The translations under genes and the position numbers were made by a program. The notes beneath the pieces are model-generated. The model did no database searches. It saw only the letters and a program-made list of their open reading frames with translations, and was not told where the DNA came from. A DNA stretch of 64,000 nt from Rubrolithibacter danxiaensis. Its GTDB lineage: Bacteria; Bacteroidota; Bacteroidia; Sphingobacteriales; Sphingobacteriaceae. The stretch is taken from the NCBI RefSeq assembly GCF_047272945.1, contig NZ_JBKOPS010000002.1, positions 186,001 through 250,000 on the forward strand, given 5' to 3'. This document shows positions 54,281 to 62,753 of the stretch, piece by piece (the first letter of the stretch is position 1; each line of letters begins with the position of its first letter).

Positions 54281-55534
54281 TTAAATACGCTTCTTAAGTG
54301 TTAATATCACTCGTTCTCTATTTTTAGAGCCATGAGGGATTATTTCGAGTATAAAGCTTCTATCGTCTTTTGACCGGAAAAGTGCCGTAATATCTTCCAT
54401 ATTCATTTCGCCAACCGATTTAAAATTAATGGACAGGATTTCATCTCCTTCTTCCAGCCCCGATTCATCTGCTGCAGAGTTTTTTTCAACCCTGCCTATT
54501 ATCAATCGGTTTAAGTCAGAGCCGGCAGATATAAGTTCCATACCGCTCATGTCATGCTCAAAAGGTTCTTTGTAATACATTGAAGGCCGCAGATACATCG
54601 TTTCCCTGTTGTAATCAAACACTACATCAAACCTTTTCAAAATATTATTTCCCAGATTTCCATTTCTGCCCACAGATACAACCTTGGAGCCGGCGGCAGT
54701 ATAATTAGGAAAGGAAGTTACTACATCTTTTAACTGGTACTTACCGATTTTAATTTCCGGTATCCTGGCAATATACCCGCTGATTGGTCCCGCAAGGCCT
54801 ACACCAAGATTTGCCGGAACATGTGCTGCAGGAACTTCAAACGGAATTCCGTTTTCGGTTTCCAGCGACAGCGGATGTCCTGCTCCGGTATCAATTATTA
54901 ATTTGGCATTCACCTTTCTGCCGCCATCCAGTGTTATCTCTGCATTTAAATACGGCTTTCGTTCTTCAACAGAAATAGGCACCCGCGATCCTTTTTTAGG
55001 AATGTAAGCGGTTTCATTTTTATACAGGGTGAGCGTACGGTTTGCATAACTGATTTTAACAATGAAACTGTTAAAAAATTCATAGCCAATTAATCCATGA
55101 ATATGCATACCGGTAAAGCCTGACAGGTCAAAAATATCCTCTTTAAGAAACGCGGCCGGAATATTTCCATAAATAGATGGAGTAATGTTGAACAAAACAG
55201 AAGGCGTAACAGATGCCCTTAAATCGGTACCATCACCCAAACCCATTATTTTTATATCACGTTTGTCTTTTATTGTCAGCGAATCAAGAAGCGAGGGGTC
55301 GGTTATCAAAGCCATTCCCACACCTGTATCCAGTATAAAGTTGTAGGGCCCTTTGCCGTTTAAGGTCATTTCAACTATCAGCAGATTCTTTACAATTTTA
55401 AAAGGAAGTGAAACACGTTTTCTGCGATGTTCAAACACAAAAGACTGGGCCTTTACTAAATGTGCCAAATTTAGCAGGAACAGAAGGGTAAGAAGAAATA
55501 AGGTTCCACACTTAAAATGCCTTTCAGGTTTCAT
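54281..55534 (-). CDS. Retropepsin-like aspartyl protease with PDZ domain
   Basis: This 417-residue secreted or anchored protein has a signal segment (~10-29) and two retropepsin-type Asp motifs, NFILDTGVGMALI (~66) and LIIDTGAGHPLSL (~213), as in a tandem-domain aspartic protease. A C-terminal PDZ domain (~325-415) contains NSAADESGLEEGDEILSINFK. Such proteins are common in Bacteroidota and are presumed periplasmic proteases, but proof of activity is lacking for most. It ends one base after the convergent FAD gene. Confidence 0.8.
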   Translation of the reverse strand: MKPERHFKCGTLFLLTLLFLLNLAHLVKAQSFVFEHRRKRVSLPFKIVKNLLIVEMTLNGKGPYNFILDTGVGMALITDPSLLDSLTIKDKRDIKIMGLGDGTDLRASVTPSVLFNITPSIYGNIPAAFLKEDIFDLSGFTGMHIHGLIGYEFFNSFIVKISYANRTLTLYKNETAYIPKKGSRVPISVEERKPYLNAEITLDGGRKVNAKLIIDTGAGHPLSLETENGIPFEVPAAHVPANLGVGLAGPISGYIARIPEIKIGKYQLKDVVTSFPNYTAAGSKVVSVGRNGNLGNNILKRFDVVFDYNRETMYLRPSMYYKEPFEHDMSGMELISAGSDLNRLIIGRVEKNSAADESGLEEGDEILSINFKSVGEMNMEDITALFRSKDDRSFILEIIPHGSKNRERVILTLKKRI

Positions 55535-55630
55535 ACATGCCGAAGCTCAGTCTTTTAATCGAAAAGTAAATTAGGAAATATTTTATTCAGTACCTATATT
55601 GCTCTTATTTAAAATAATTCTAAATAACTA

Positions 55631-55660
55631 TTGACATATTAATTCTCATTCTTATTTTTG
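55631..55660 (+). promoter_or_regulatory. Promoter of the siderophore receptor with a Fur-like half site
   Basis: TTG (55631-55633), exactly 19 bases, TATTTTTG (55653-55660). The spacer contains ATTCTCATT (55642-55650), identical to one half of the classical Fur box. The start codon lies 30 bases further on. Confidence 0.7.
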
Positions 55661-55662
55661 CG

Positions 55663-55677
55663 CTAATTAAGAATTAG
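55663..55677. promoter_or_regulatory. Palindrome CTAATT-AAG-AATTAG at the predicted transcription start
   Basis: This is a perfect 6-base inverted repeat with a 3-base spacer. It starts 3 bases after the -7 element, so it covers the expected initiation site. It is a candidate operator for an iron or other metal regulator. Confidence 0.5.
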
Positions 55678-55689
55678 TCCAAATAAATA

Positions 55690-58101
55690 ATGAAAACAAC
55701 CTATACCCTTCGAAATCCTAAACTGCTCTTGATTTTTATTTTTCTGCTTTCTGTTAATTTTAAATTGAAAGCGCAGGAGAAAACAGGGCAGATAAAAGGA
55801 ATTGTTACAACAAGTGACAATAAAGCAGCAGCCGACGTAAATGTTTACCTGAAAGAGCTTCAGAAAACTACTTACACGGATGCGAACGGAGGGTATTCGT
55901 TCACCGGGCTAACAGAAGGCACGTATCATATATCGGTAAGTTTTGTCGGAAGAAAAAGCGAACATAAAACTGTAAGTGTTATTCCTGGTAAGGTTAGCAC
56001 GGCAGATATCATTCTTGAAGAAACTTCGGGACAATTAAAGGAAGTAGTAATTACAGGATATAAAACATCAAACGAAAAACCGGTAAGTGTTGGCAAGGTG
56101 AGCATTGCACCAATGGATTTGCCGCAAAGTATATCTGTAGTTAACAGTCAGCTGATAGCGGACCAGCAGGGGTCGAGGCTGAGTGATGTGCTTAAAAATG
56201 TAAACGGGGTAGCTTTAGGTACTACGAGAGGCAGCACTTCAGAAACTTTTTATGCGAGAGGCTACAGCCTGGGTAGCAATAACATATTTAAAAATGGCGC
56301 ACGTGCAAATTCGGGTGCAATACCCGAAGCCAGTACCTTAGAAAAAATCGAGGTATTAAAAGGTAGCGCTGCTTTATTATATGGAAACGTAAGCGGGGGC
56401 GCTATAATAAACATGGTTACCAAACAGCCAAAATTTAACTATGGCGGAGAGGTTTCGTTACGTGCAGGAAGCTATAATTTATATAAACCTACCGGTGATA
56501 TTTATGGGCCTGTTACAAAGGATGTAGCGTTTCGTTTAATTGGTACTTATGAAGATGCTGGCAGCTACCGTAAAAATGTGCAATCAAAAAGAACCTATAT
56601 TAACCCATCCTTATTATACAATATAGGTAAAAAAACGTCCTTATTGTTGCAGGCGGATTATCTGAAGTACGACAATACTCCTGATTTTGGAATTGGTTCC
56701 TTAGGTGGAAAGATACCTACCATGATTTCTCGCTCCAGCTACTTTAATACGCCCTGGGCTTACAATAAAGTAAATCAATCCACTGTATCAGCCAACCTGG
56801 ATCACCAGTTTAATAAAGCCTGGAAATTGACATTTCTGGGATCTTATCAGGCATTCAACAGGAATTATTTCTCAACAGAACGTATTCAGGCAGATACTAT
56901 AGGCGACTGGAGCCGCAACTTAACACGTTCTAAAATTTCAGAAGATTATTACACAGGCCAGGTAAATTTAACCGGAGAATTTAGAACTGGAAATATTGAG
57001 CATAAAATTTTAGTTGGAACTGATGCAGAGAGATATTTAAACACTACACATGGGTTTGATTTAACCACTGCCTATGATAAAATCAATGTGCTTCATCCGA
57101 CGAAATACGTTGCCCGTACTGATGAGCCAAATGCTCCTATGATTTCACAAACACAAACACCCACCTATCGCCTTGGATATTATGCGCAGGACCTGATAAG
57201 TCTTTCCGAAAAATTTAAAGTACTGGCAGGTTTACGCTGGTCGTACGAAGAAATTTCTGTTGCCAAAACACGTAATTTTGCTACCGGCGAGGTTACTAAC
57301 AATCCGGCAGGAGACAAATTTGAAAAAGCATTTTCTCCAAGGTTAGGAGTGGTTTACCAGCCTACAAAAAATACATCTTTATTTGCCAGTTATTCCAACA
57401 ACTTTGCTCCTAACAGAGGCTTAGATATATATGGAGCTAATTTAAAAGCTTCTATTATTGATCAATATGAAGCTGGGGTTAAAAATGATTTTCTCGAGGG
57501 TAAATTTTCCGCGAATTTTACCCTGTACAGGATAGTTAACAATGACCTGGCACAACAGGCTCAATTTGATTCGCAGGGAAATGAAAACTTCGACTCAAAT
57601 GTTAAAGAATTTACCGGACAGACAACAAGCGATGGTGCAGAAATTGACCTGACAGGAACTCTTGCAAAAGGCTTAAACTTTGTAGCAGGCTACAGCTATA
57701 ACTTTATGCGGTACACGAAAACGCCGGGTAGTAAAGGGAGTTACATAGAAGGAGAACGCCTTGTTAACAATACTGCCCATACTGCTAACACAACCTTGTT
57801 TTATACATTTAACACTACCAAACTAAAGGGACTTAAAGTAGGAGCATCTGCATTTTATACCGGTAAACGGAATGCAGGCTGGAACAATACAGTTGGTCAA
57901 ACACAAGTAGGCTCCCGACTTATTCCTGTAAGCGGCTTTACAACAATTGACTTGTCACTAGGTTATGCATATAAAAACCTGTCTATCCTTGGTAAAGTAT
58001 CAAACCTTACAGATGAGTTAAATTACTATGTACACGAAAATTACAGTGTAAACCCGATTGCTCCCCGTCAGTTTATAACCACATTGGCATATAAGTTTTA
58101 A
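55690..58101 (+). CDS. TonB-dependent siderophore receptor
   Basis: This 803-residue outer-membrane receptor has a signal peptide (~1-28), a carboxypeptidase-regulatory-like domain (GQIKGIVTTSDNKAAADVNV, ~33-115), a plug (LPQSISVVNSQLIADQQGSRL, ~140-250, with YARGY), and a barrel ending in LAYKF with the terminal Phe. The barrel segments ADYLKYDNTPDFGIG and SFTYNFMRYT-like repeats are typical of FhuA/FecA-like siderophore receptors. It is followed by a PepSY protein, forming an iron uptake and reduction pair. Confidence 0.92.
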   Translation: MKTTYTLRNPKLLLIFIFLLSVNFKLKAQEKTGQIKGIVTTSDNKAAADVNVYLKELQKTTYTDANGGYSFTGLTEGTYHISVSFVGRKSEHKTVSVIPGKVSTADIILEETSGQLKEVVITGYKTSNEKPVSVGKVSIAPMDLPQSISVVNSQLIADQQGSRLSDVLKNVNGVALGTTRGSTSETFYARGYSLGSNNIFKNGARANSGAIPEASTLEKIEVLKGSAALLYGNVSGGAIINMVTKQPKFNYGGEVSLRAGSYNLYKPTGDIYGPVTKDVAFRLIGTYEDAGSYRKNVQSKRTYINPSLLYNIGKKTSLLLQADYLKYDNTPDFGIGSLGGKIPTMISRSSYFNTPWAYNKVNQSTVSANLDHQFNKAWKLTFLGSYQAFNRNYFSTERIQADTIGDWSRNLTRSKISEDYYTGQVNLTGEFRTGNIEHKILVGTDAERYLNTTHGFDLTTAYDKINVLHPTKYVARTDEPNAPMISQTQTPTYRLGYYAQDLISLSEKFKVLAGLRWSYEEISVAKTRNFATGEVTNNPAGDKFEKAFSPRLGVVYQPTKNTSLFASYSNNFAPNRGLDIYGANLKASIIDQYEAGVKNDFLEGKFSANFTLYRIVNNDLAQQAQFDSQGNENFDSNVKEFTGQTTSDGAEIDLTGTLAKGLNFVAGYSYNFMRYTKTPGSKGSYIEGERLVNNTAHTANTTLFYTFNTTKLKGLKVGASAFYTGKRNAGWNNTVGQTQVGSRLIPVSGFTTIDLSLGYAYKNLSILGKVSNLTDELNYYVHENYSVNPIAPRQFITTLAYKF

Positions 58102-58129
58102 GAAACAATTGGTTTAGTTTGAGTATATC

Positions 58130-58152
58130 AACCGGCCCGATTCGGGCCGGTT
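58130..58152 (+). terminator. GC-rich hairpin between receptor and PepSY gene
   Basis: AACCGGCCCGA, T, TCGGGCCGGTT form a near-perfect 11-bp stem, followed by TTCC. The T tract is weak, so it may reduce, rather than stop, transcription into the PepSY gene 19 bases later. Confidence 0.6.
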
Positions 58153-58170
58153 TTCCTATAAAATGAAATT

Positions 58171-59376
58171 ATGAAAGTCTTTTTCCGTACCATTCACCTC
58201 TACCTTAGTCTTATAGCCGGCCTGGTTATAATGATAGCTTGTTTTACGGGCGCTATACTTGTATTTGAAAAAGAATTGCAGGAAGCATTTAATCCCGGGC
58301 GCTACCATGTAGAAAGCCTTGGTGAGCGCCTGCCCCTGGATAAATTACAGGAAATAGTAAAACAGGAAATTCCTGACGCAAAAATATCGGGTATCAAAAT
58401 TTATAAAGACCCATTCCGTACGGTTGAGGTGAGCTATACAGCGAAGAAGGGTAAACAAGAAGCGAAAGAAAAGCGGGCTGTGGTTAAGCCCGAAGATAAA
58501 AAGGGCGATAAAAAGAAAGAAGGTGCTGAAAGGAGAGAGCCGCGGAAAACTGCTTATGTTAACCCCTATACAGGGCAGATTGTGGATTTATATGATTACA
58601 GGCAGACTTTTTTCTATGATGTATTTGCATTACACCGCTGGCTGTTAGGCGGAAATGATGGCATCGGAAAGTTTATTGTAGGCGTTTCTACCTTCATTTT
58701 TCTCTTCATTCTGCTGACGGGAATTATTTTATGGTGGCCAAGAACCAAAGCAATCTTGCTACAGCGACTGAAGATTAAAACGGACGGAAGCTGGAAAAGG
58801 TTGAACAATGACTTTCATATTGTTCTCGGATTTTATACTGCTATCTTCCTTTTTATATTTGCCTTTACAGGTCTTTCCTGGTCGTTTAAGTGGTTTAATA
58901 AGGGGATCGGGGTTGTTACAAATTCAAATATGGAAGCACGTGAAAACCCTCCTGCATCACAACTTATTAATGGCTCAAAAACGTCAGTTGAAGATGTTTA
59001 CGAAGTAATAAATCGCTTCATTCCCGAAGCTTCCGCTTTTAATATATCCCTTCCAAAAGATTCGCTCGCCGTTTTTTCTGTAAGTGTAAATACTAAAAAG
59101 GAAACAGAATCAGATCAGTATTTTATCGATCAGTACAGCGGTAAAATAGTTGGTAAACAACTTTTCGCTGATCGCAATCTTGGTCAGAAAGTAAGAGCCA
59201 AGATTAAACCGGTACATACCGGCAGCATTTTCGGTGCCTACTCAAAAATAATTGCCTTTATTGCCTGTATAGTTGGAACTTCTCTTCCGGTTACCGGAGT
59301 AATTTTATGGATAAACAGGATCAGGAAAAGGAAGAAGATTAAAAAAGAAGATTTTGTACAAATGGAAGTTATTTAA
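58171..59376 (+). CDS. PepSY-associated transmembrane protein (PiuB/FoxB-like)
   Basis: This 401-residue inner-membrane protein has four main hydrophobic segments: ~10-32, ~167-190, ~212-235 and ~360-383. PepSY domains are found in the periplasmic loops (ARYHVESLGERLPLDKLQ-type start, and the region 275-330). It matches the PepSY_TM family that reduces ferric siderophores after import. A charged insertion of about 35 Lys/Glu/Asp-rich residues (~93-127) interrupts the first periplasmic domain. It lies 69 bases after the receptor gene. Confidence 0.88.
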   Translation: MKVFFRTIHLYLSLIAGLVIMIACFTGAILVFEKELQEAFNPGRYHVESLGERLPLDKLQEIVKQEIPDAKISGIKIYKDPFRTVEVSYTAKKGKQEAKEKRAVVKPEDKKGDKKKEGAERREPRKTAYVNPYTGQIVDLYDYRQTFFYDVFALHRWLLGGNDGIGKFIVGVSTFIFLFILLTGIILWWPRTKAILLQRLKIKTDGSWKRLNNDFHIVLGFYTAIFLFIFAFTGLSWSFKWFNKGIGVVTNSNMEARENPPASQLINGSKTSVEDVYEVINRFIPEASAFNISLPKDSLAVFSVSVNTKKETESDQYFIDQYSGKIVGKQLFADRNLGQKVRAKIKPVHTGSIFGAYSKIIAFIACIVGTSLPVTGVILWINRIRKRKKIKKEDFVQMEVI

Positions 59377-59416
59377 TCATTTGCAACACAGAAAAAGTCT
59401 TGAATGTTAGTTCTCT

Positions 59417-59788
59417 TTACTTTTCGTATAACAGAATGTCTAATTCGGTTAATTTTGATAACTCTTTATCCGCAGTTATAAATGGAAGGTTAAGATAATA
59501 GGAGGATGCAGCAATGATAGCGTCGGGAAGATTAATCTTATAGGATTTTCTAAGTCCTATTACGATTTTTTTTATTTCTGAATTGATATCAATTACAGAT
59601 GAATCAGCTAAAAGACGTTCTATTTGTATTACTTCTTCAGTGCTAATATCTTTATATCCCAAAAGTTCCAGTTCTGTTATAAAAGAAATAAAGATATTTT
59701 TATTGTGTAGTAAATCTGCAACTGTTTGATCGCCTGATAATAAATAAAGAATAATATTTGTATCCAGAAAAATGTTATTGCCATTCAT
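59417..59788 (-). CDS. vapC: VapC-type PIN domain toxin
   Basis: This 123-residue PIN-domain ribonuclease has the four acidic residues expected for Mg2+ binding: D9 (FLDTN), E39 (ITELELLGY), D89 (LPDAIIAA) and D107 (ITADKEL). The start at 59788 overlaps the stop region of a 54-residue gene by 14 bases, which is the usual antitoxin-toxin arrangement. The target RNA is unknown. Confidence 0.9.
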   Translation of the reverse strand: MNGNNIFLDTNIILYLLSGDQTVADLLHNKNIFISFITELELLGYKDISTEEVIQIERLLADSSVIDINSEIKKIVIGLRKSYKINLPDAIIAASSYYLNLPFITADKELSKLTELDILLYEK

Positions 59789-59939
59789 TCCGCATCGCTT
59801 TCTGAATCTCTAATGGGCTTTCTTTCAATCGGATAGCGCCGCAATACTTATAGGCATCAAATTTTTTGCGACCTTTTAAATTAGAAAGAGTTTTTTCTAT
59901 ATCTTCCTTTCTGGTTCCTTTTTTTAGTATTGTTACCAT
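59775..59939 (-). CDS. vapB: Small antitoxin of the VapBC-type pair
   Basis: This 54-residue frame starts at ATG (59939-59937) just after GGAAG and ends with TAA at 59777-59775, 14 bases inside vapC. The charged N-terminus MVTILKKGTRKEDIEKTL and the C-terminal KESPLEIQKAMRNEWQ suggest a short DNA-binding or dimerising head and a helical toxin-binding tail, but I do not recognise a specific antitoxin family. It lies 28 bases from the end of the phosphate transporter gene on the same strand. Confidence 0.75.
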   Translation of the reverse strand: MVTILKKGTRKEDIEKTLSNLKGRKKFDAYKYCGAIRLKESPLEIQKAMRNEWQ

Positions 59940-59967
59940 ACTTCCAATATAGCAAATTCTAGGGATA

Positions 59968-60975
59968 TTAAAACAAGCTTATTACAAAATAAAGCAGTGC
60001 AGCTAAAGTAGCAGAAACAGGGATGGTAAGGATCCAGGCCCAAATGAGGTTGAGAGTAACTCCCCAGCGAACAGCTGAAACGCTTTTTGTCAAACCCACG
60101 CCAATAATAGAACCGGTTATAGTATGCGTAGTAGAAACCGGAATTCCAAAATGCTCGGTAATTCCTAAAGTTACCGCTCCCGCCGTTTCGGCGCCTACTC
60201 CTTCCAATGGCGTTACTTTGGTTATCCTTGATCCCATTGTTTTAACAATTCGCCACCCGCCGGTCATTGTTCCCAGCGCTATAGCAGAGTAGCATACAAT
60301 AGGAATCCATTCGGGCATGGGTGCATCGGACGGAATCACGTTAGAGGCTATCATAGCTACATAAATAATTCCCATAACCTTTTGCGCATCATTACCTCCG
60401 TGAGCAAAGCTGAGTGCCGCAGAGGAAAGCAATTGCAATCGTTTAAACCATTTTTCTGCCGACGAGGGCTTTGACCATCTGGATAAATTAATAATAATAA
60501 GGGTGATAATTACCGAAATTATCATACCGATAACAGGTGCCAGTACAATAAAAGAGATTATTGTAAGTATGGGACCTACATTAATTGCTTCGAATACTCC
60601 CGCACCAACAGAAAGCGCTTTTGCGATACCCGCACCGGCAAAACCTCCTATTAGTGTATGGGATGAGCTGGACGGAATTCCATAATACCAGGTTAACAGG
60701 TTCCAGGTTACAGCAGCGAGCAAACCCGCGAGTATAACTTCTAGTGTTATGTAGTTTTCTACTACGGTTTTAGCAATGGTATTGGCTACTTTATGATCGT
60801 CAAAGTAAAAGTAAGCAGCAAAATTAAAGATAGCTGCCCAAAGCACCGCGAGAAAAGGTGTTAAAACTTTTGTTGAAACAACGGTAGCAATTGAATTGGC
60901 AGCATCGTGAAAACCATTGATATAATCAAAGATAATTGCCATTGCGACAACAATTACCAGCAGGGTTGTAACCAT
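59968..60975 (-). CDS. pit: Inorganic phosphate transporter (Pit family)
   Basis: This 335-residue inner-membrane protein carries both Pit signatures: GFHDAANSIATVVST near the N-terminus and FAHGGNDAQKVMGII near the middle, with ~10 membrane segments. It imports phosphate (as metal-phosphate) using the proton gradient. It lies 9 bases downstream of the DUF47 gene and is probably in the same transcript. The region upstream of that operon contains four PHO-box-like heptamers. Confidence 0.93.
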   Translation of the reverse strand: MVTTLLVIVVAMAIIFDYINGFHDAANSIATVVSTKVLTPFLAVLWAAIFNFAAYFYFDDHKVANTIAKTVVENYITLEVILAGLLAAVTWNLLTWYYGIPSSSSHTLIGGFAGAGIAKALSVGAGVFEAINVGPILTIISFIVLAPVIGMIISVIITLIIINLSRWSKPSSAEKWFKRLQLLSSAALSFAHGGNDAQKVMGIIYVAMIASNVIPSDAPMPEWIPIVCYSAIALGTMTGGWRIVKTMGSRITKVTPLEGVGAETAGAVTLGITEHFGIPVSTTHTITGSIIGVGLTKSVSAVRWGVTLNLIWAWILTIPVSATLAALLYFVISLF

Positions 60976-60984
60976 TTTTTTGAA

Positions 60985-61632
60985 TTAGGCGTTCTTTACA
61001 AGAATTGATTCCAACACATTAGCAACATCTTCGCATTTATCTGTTGCCGTTTCTAAAGCAGAAAGTATCTCTTTGTATTTGATAATTTCCCTTGCATCCT
61101 GTTCGTATTCAAAAAGATCAGCCACTGCACGATCGAATACATCATCTGCCTGATTTTCTATGCTATTGATGCGGACACATGAATCTGTTATAATTCGGAT
61201 ATTTTTAAGGTTCTTTAATTCGCAAACAGCCTTATGAACATCTATGCACGCTTTTACGATCAAATCAGCCATCTTTTTCATCGGGGCAGTCATAACCGTT
61301 ATCTTGTACAGTTGCATCCTGCTGGCCGAACCGTGAATGTAATCGGCAATGTCATCCAGTGCAGAAGCCAAAGAATGGATATCTTCCCTGTCAAAGGGGG
61401 TTATGAAATTCTTGCTGAGTTCCAGGTAAATCTGGTGCGTTATTTCATCTCCCTTATGTTCTAAATCCTCAATATGACGAATTAATTCTGCTTTCTGAGC
61501 TTCATCAGAAGTATATACCGCCTGACTTAAAGCTTCGCTCAGTTTTATAAGATTACTGCTGGCCTGTTCAAATAAGGGGAAAAACTTACGATCCTTCGGT
61601 ACGAAATATTGAAAGATATTGTTTAAAGACAT
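60985..61632 (-). CDS. DUF47 (PhoU-like) phosphate transport regulator
   Basis: This 215-residue helical protein has the DUF47/PhoU-like pattern: VPKDRKFFPLFEQASSNLI at the start, DLEHKGDEITHQIYLELSK, TPFDREDIHSLASALDDIADYI, and ADLFEYEQDAREIIKYKEI near the end. DUF47 proteins are usually encoded beside Pit and are thought to control its activity. The Asp/Glu/His pattern could bind metal. It is the first gene of the pair and follows the PHO-box array at 61672-61715. Confidence 0.9.
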   Translation of the reverse strand: MSLNNIFQYFVPKDRKFFPLFEQASSNLIKLSEALSQAVYTSDEAQKAELIRHIEDLEHKGDEITHQIYLELSKNFITPFDREDIHSLASALDDIADYIHGSASRMQLYKITVMTAPMKKMADLIVKACIDVHKAVCELKNLKNIRIITDSCVRINSIENQADDVFDRAVADLFEYEQDAREIIKYKEILSALETATDKCEDVANVLESILVKNA

Positions 61633-61653
61633 TTTTTAAATTTTATGAGTCCG

Positions 61654-61661
61654 TAAAGCTA
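61654..61661 (-). promoter_or_regulatory. Candidate -7 element of the DUF47-pit operon
   Basis: On the minus strand TAGCTTTA (one mismatch from TAnnTTTG) lies 10 bases after the last PHO-box-like heptamer. No -33 TTG is needed or seen, which fits an activated promoter. Confidence 0.5.
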
Positions 61662-61671
61662 CAACTCCTAA

Positions 61672-61715
61672 TGTTAAGTTAATGTTAATTATTCTTTTCT
61701 TAACGTACTGTTAAC
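61672..61715 (-). promoter_or_regulatory. Four PHO-box-like heptamers upstream of DUF47-pit
   Basis: On the minus strand GTTAACA, 4 bases, GTTAAGA, 8 bases, ATTAACA, 4 bases, CTTAACA. Each pair has an 11-base period. The cores match the TTAACA repeats bound by B. subtilis PhoP and the 11-base period of PhoB sites. The first heptamer overlaps the stop codon of the histidine kinase gene. Confidence 0.65.
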
Positions 61716-62742
61716 TATGCGGTATTCTTTCCAGTGTAAATCCAAAAGTCGAACCAATTCCCTCCGTACTGCGAACGGTAATAGTTTGCTCATGTGCTTC
61801 TATAATATGCTTAACAATAGCCAGGCCTAAACCTGAACCTGCAATTTCACGCGAGCGGCTTTGCTCAGTTCTGAAAAAGCGTTCAAAAAGCCTTGGCAGG
61901 TATTGTTCTTCAATTCCTGTACCGTTATCGGTAACTTCCACTAAAATCTGGTCGTGCAGCTCGAAAGTTTTTATAGCGGTTGTGCCGTTTTCCTTTCCGT
62001 ACTTAATAGAATTGTCTATTAAATTCACCAAAACTTGCCGTATCTTTTCCCTGTCGGCATTTACCCAGATTTGATTATCGTATTTCTCTTTAAATACTAA
62101 ATTAATACGATGCTTCTTTGCCTGTATATCGCAGGAGTCAATTACTTCTTTAATCAGGACAGTAAGATTGAATTTCTGATAATTCACAGGCAACTCTCCG
62201 CTTTCCAGTTTTGATATTTCGTCCAGGTCTTTGATCAGATAATTTAAGCGCTCAATATTTCGAGATGCTTTATTTAAAAACATTCTTGCCATGTCAGGAT
62301 CGTCCATGCCGTCATCCTGGAGTGCATCAATGTATCCCTGGATGGCAAAAAGAGGAGTTTTAAATTCGTGTGAAATATTAGCCAGAAATTCGCGGCGAAA
62401 CTGTTCCTGCTTTTTCAGGTTGTCAATTTCTATCTTTTTATCCTTGGCCCATTCTTTCACCTCCTGTTCCACGTCATTTATCGGGTCGGAGCTTACGTAT
62501 TCGCCCAACGCTTCTTTCAGGTCTTTCCCCAGCTTCAGGTTATGAATCAGCTTATAGATCAGTTTGATCTTATTATAAACATATCGCTGAATTAAGTAAT
62601 AAAAGGTAACAAAGCTTATAACCAGCGTAACCAGGAAAGTTATAATAAGATAGAACCAGCTATGCTGGAAATAAAAATTAATTATGGCGAGCGAAATAGC
62701 AACTGCAAGCGCATTTATGAATACAAGTACCCGGAATTTCAT
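61711..62742 (-). CDS. PhoR-like membrane histidine kinase
   Basis: This 343-residue kinase has two membrane segments (~5-24 and ~30-50) with almost no periplasmic loop, a short HAMP-like linker, and the H box FLANISHEFKTPLFAIQGY with phospho-acceptor H125. N, G1, F and G2 boxes follow: LVNLIDNSIKYGK, DNGTGIEE, FERFFRT and GSGLGLAIVKHII. The layout without a large sensor domain is typical of PhoR. It lies directly upstream of the PHO-box array and the phosphate operon; the response regulator is not in the window. Confidence 0.85.
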   Translation of the reverse strand: MKFRVLVFINALAVAISLAIINFYFQHSWFYLIITFLVTLVISFVTFYYLIQRYVYNKIKLIYKLIHNLKLGKDLKEALGEYVSSDPINDVEQEVKEWAKDKKIEIDNLKKQEQFRREFLANISHEFKTPLFAIQGYIDALQDDGMDDPDMARMFLNKASRNIERLNYLIKDLDEISKLESGELPVNYQKFNLTVLIKEVIDSCDIQAKKHRINLVFKEKYDNQIWVNADREKIRQVLVNLIDNSIKYGKENGTTAIKTFELHDQILVEVTDNGTGIEEQYLPRLFERFFRTEQSRSREIAGSGLGLAIVKHIIEAHEQTITVRSTEGIGSTFGFTLERIPHS

Positions 62743-62753
62743 ACTGCAAAATA

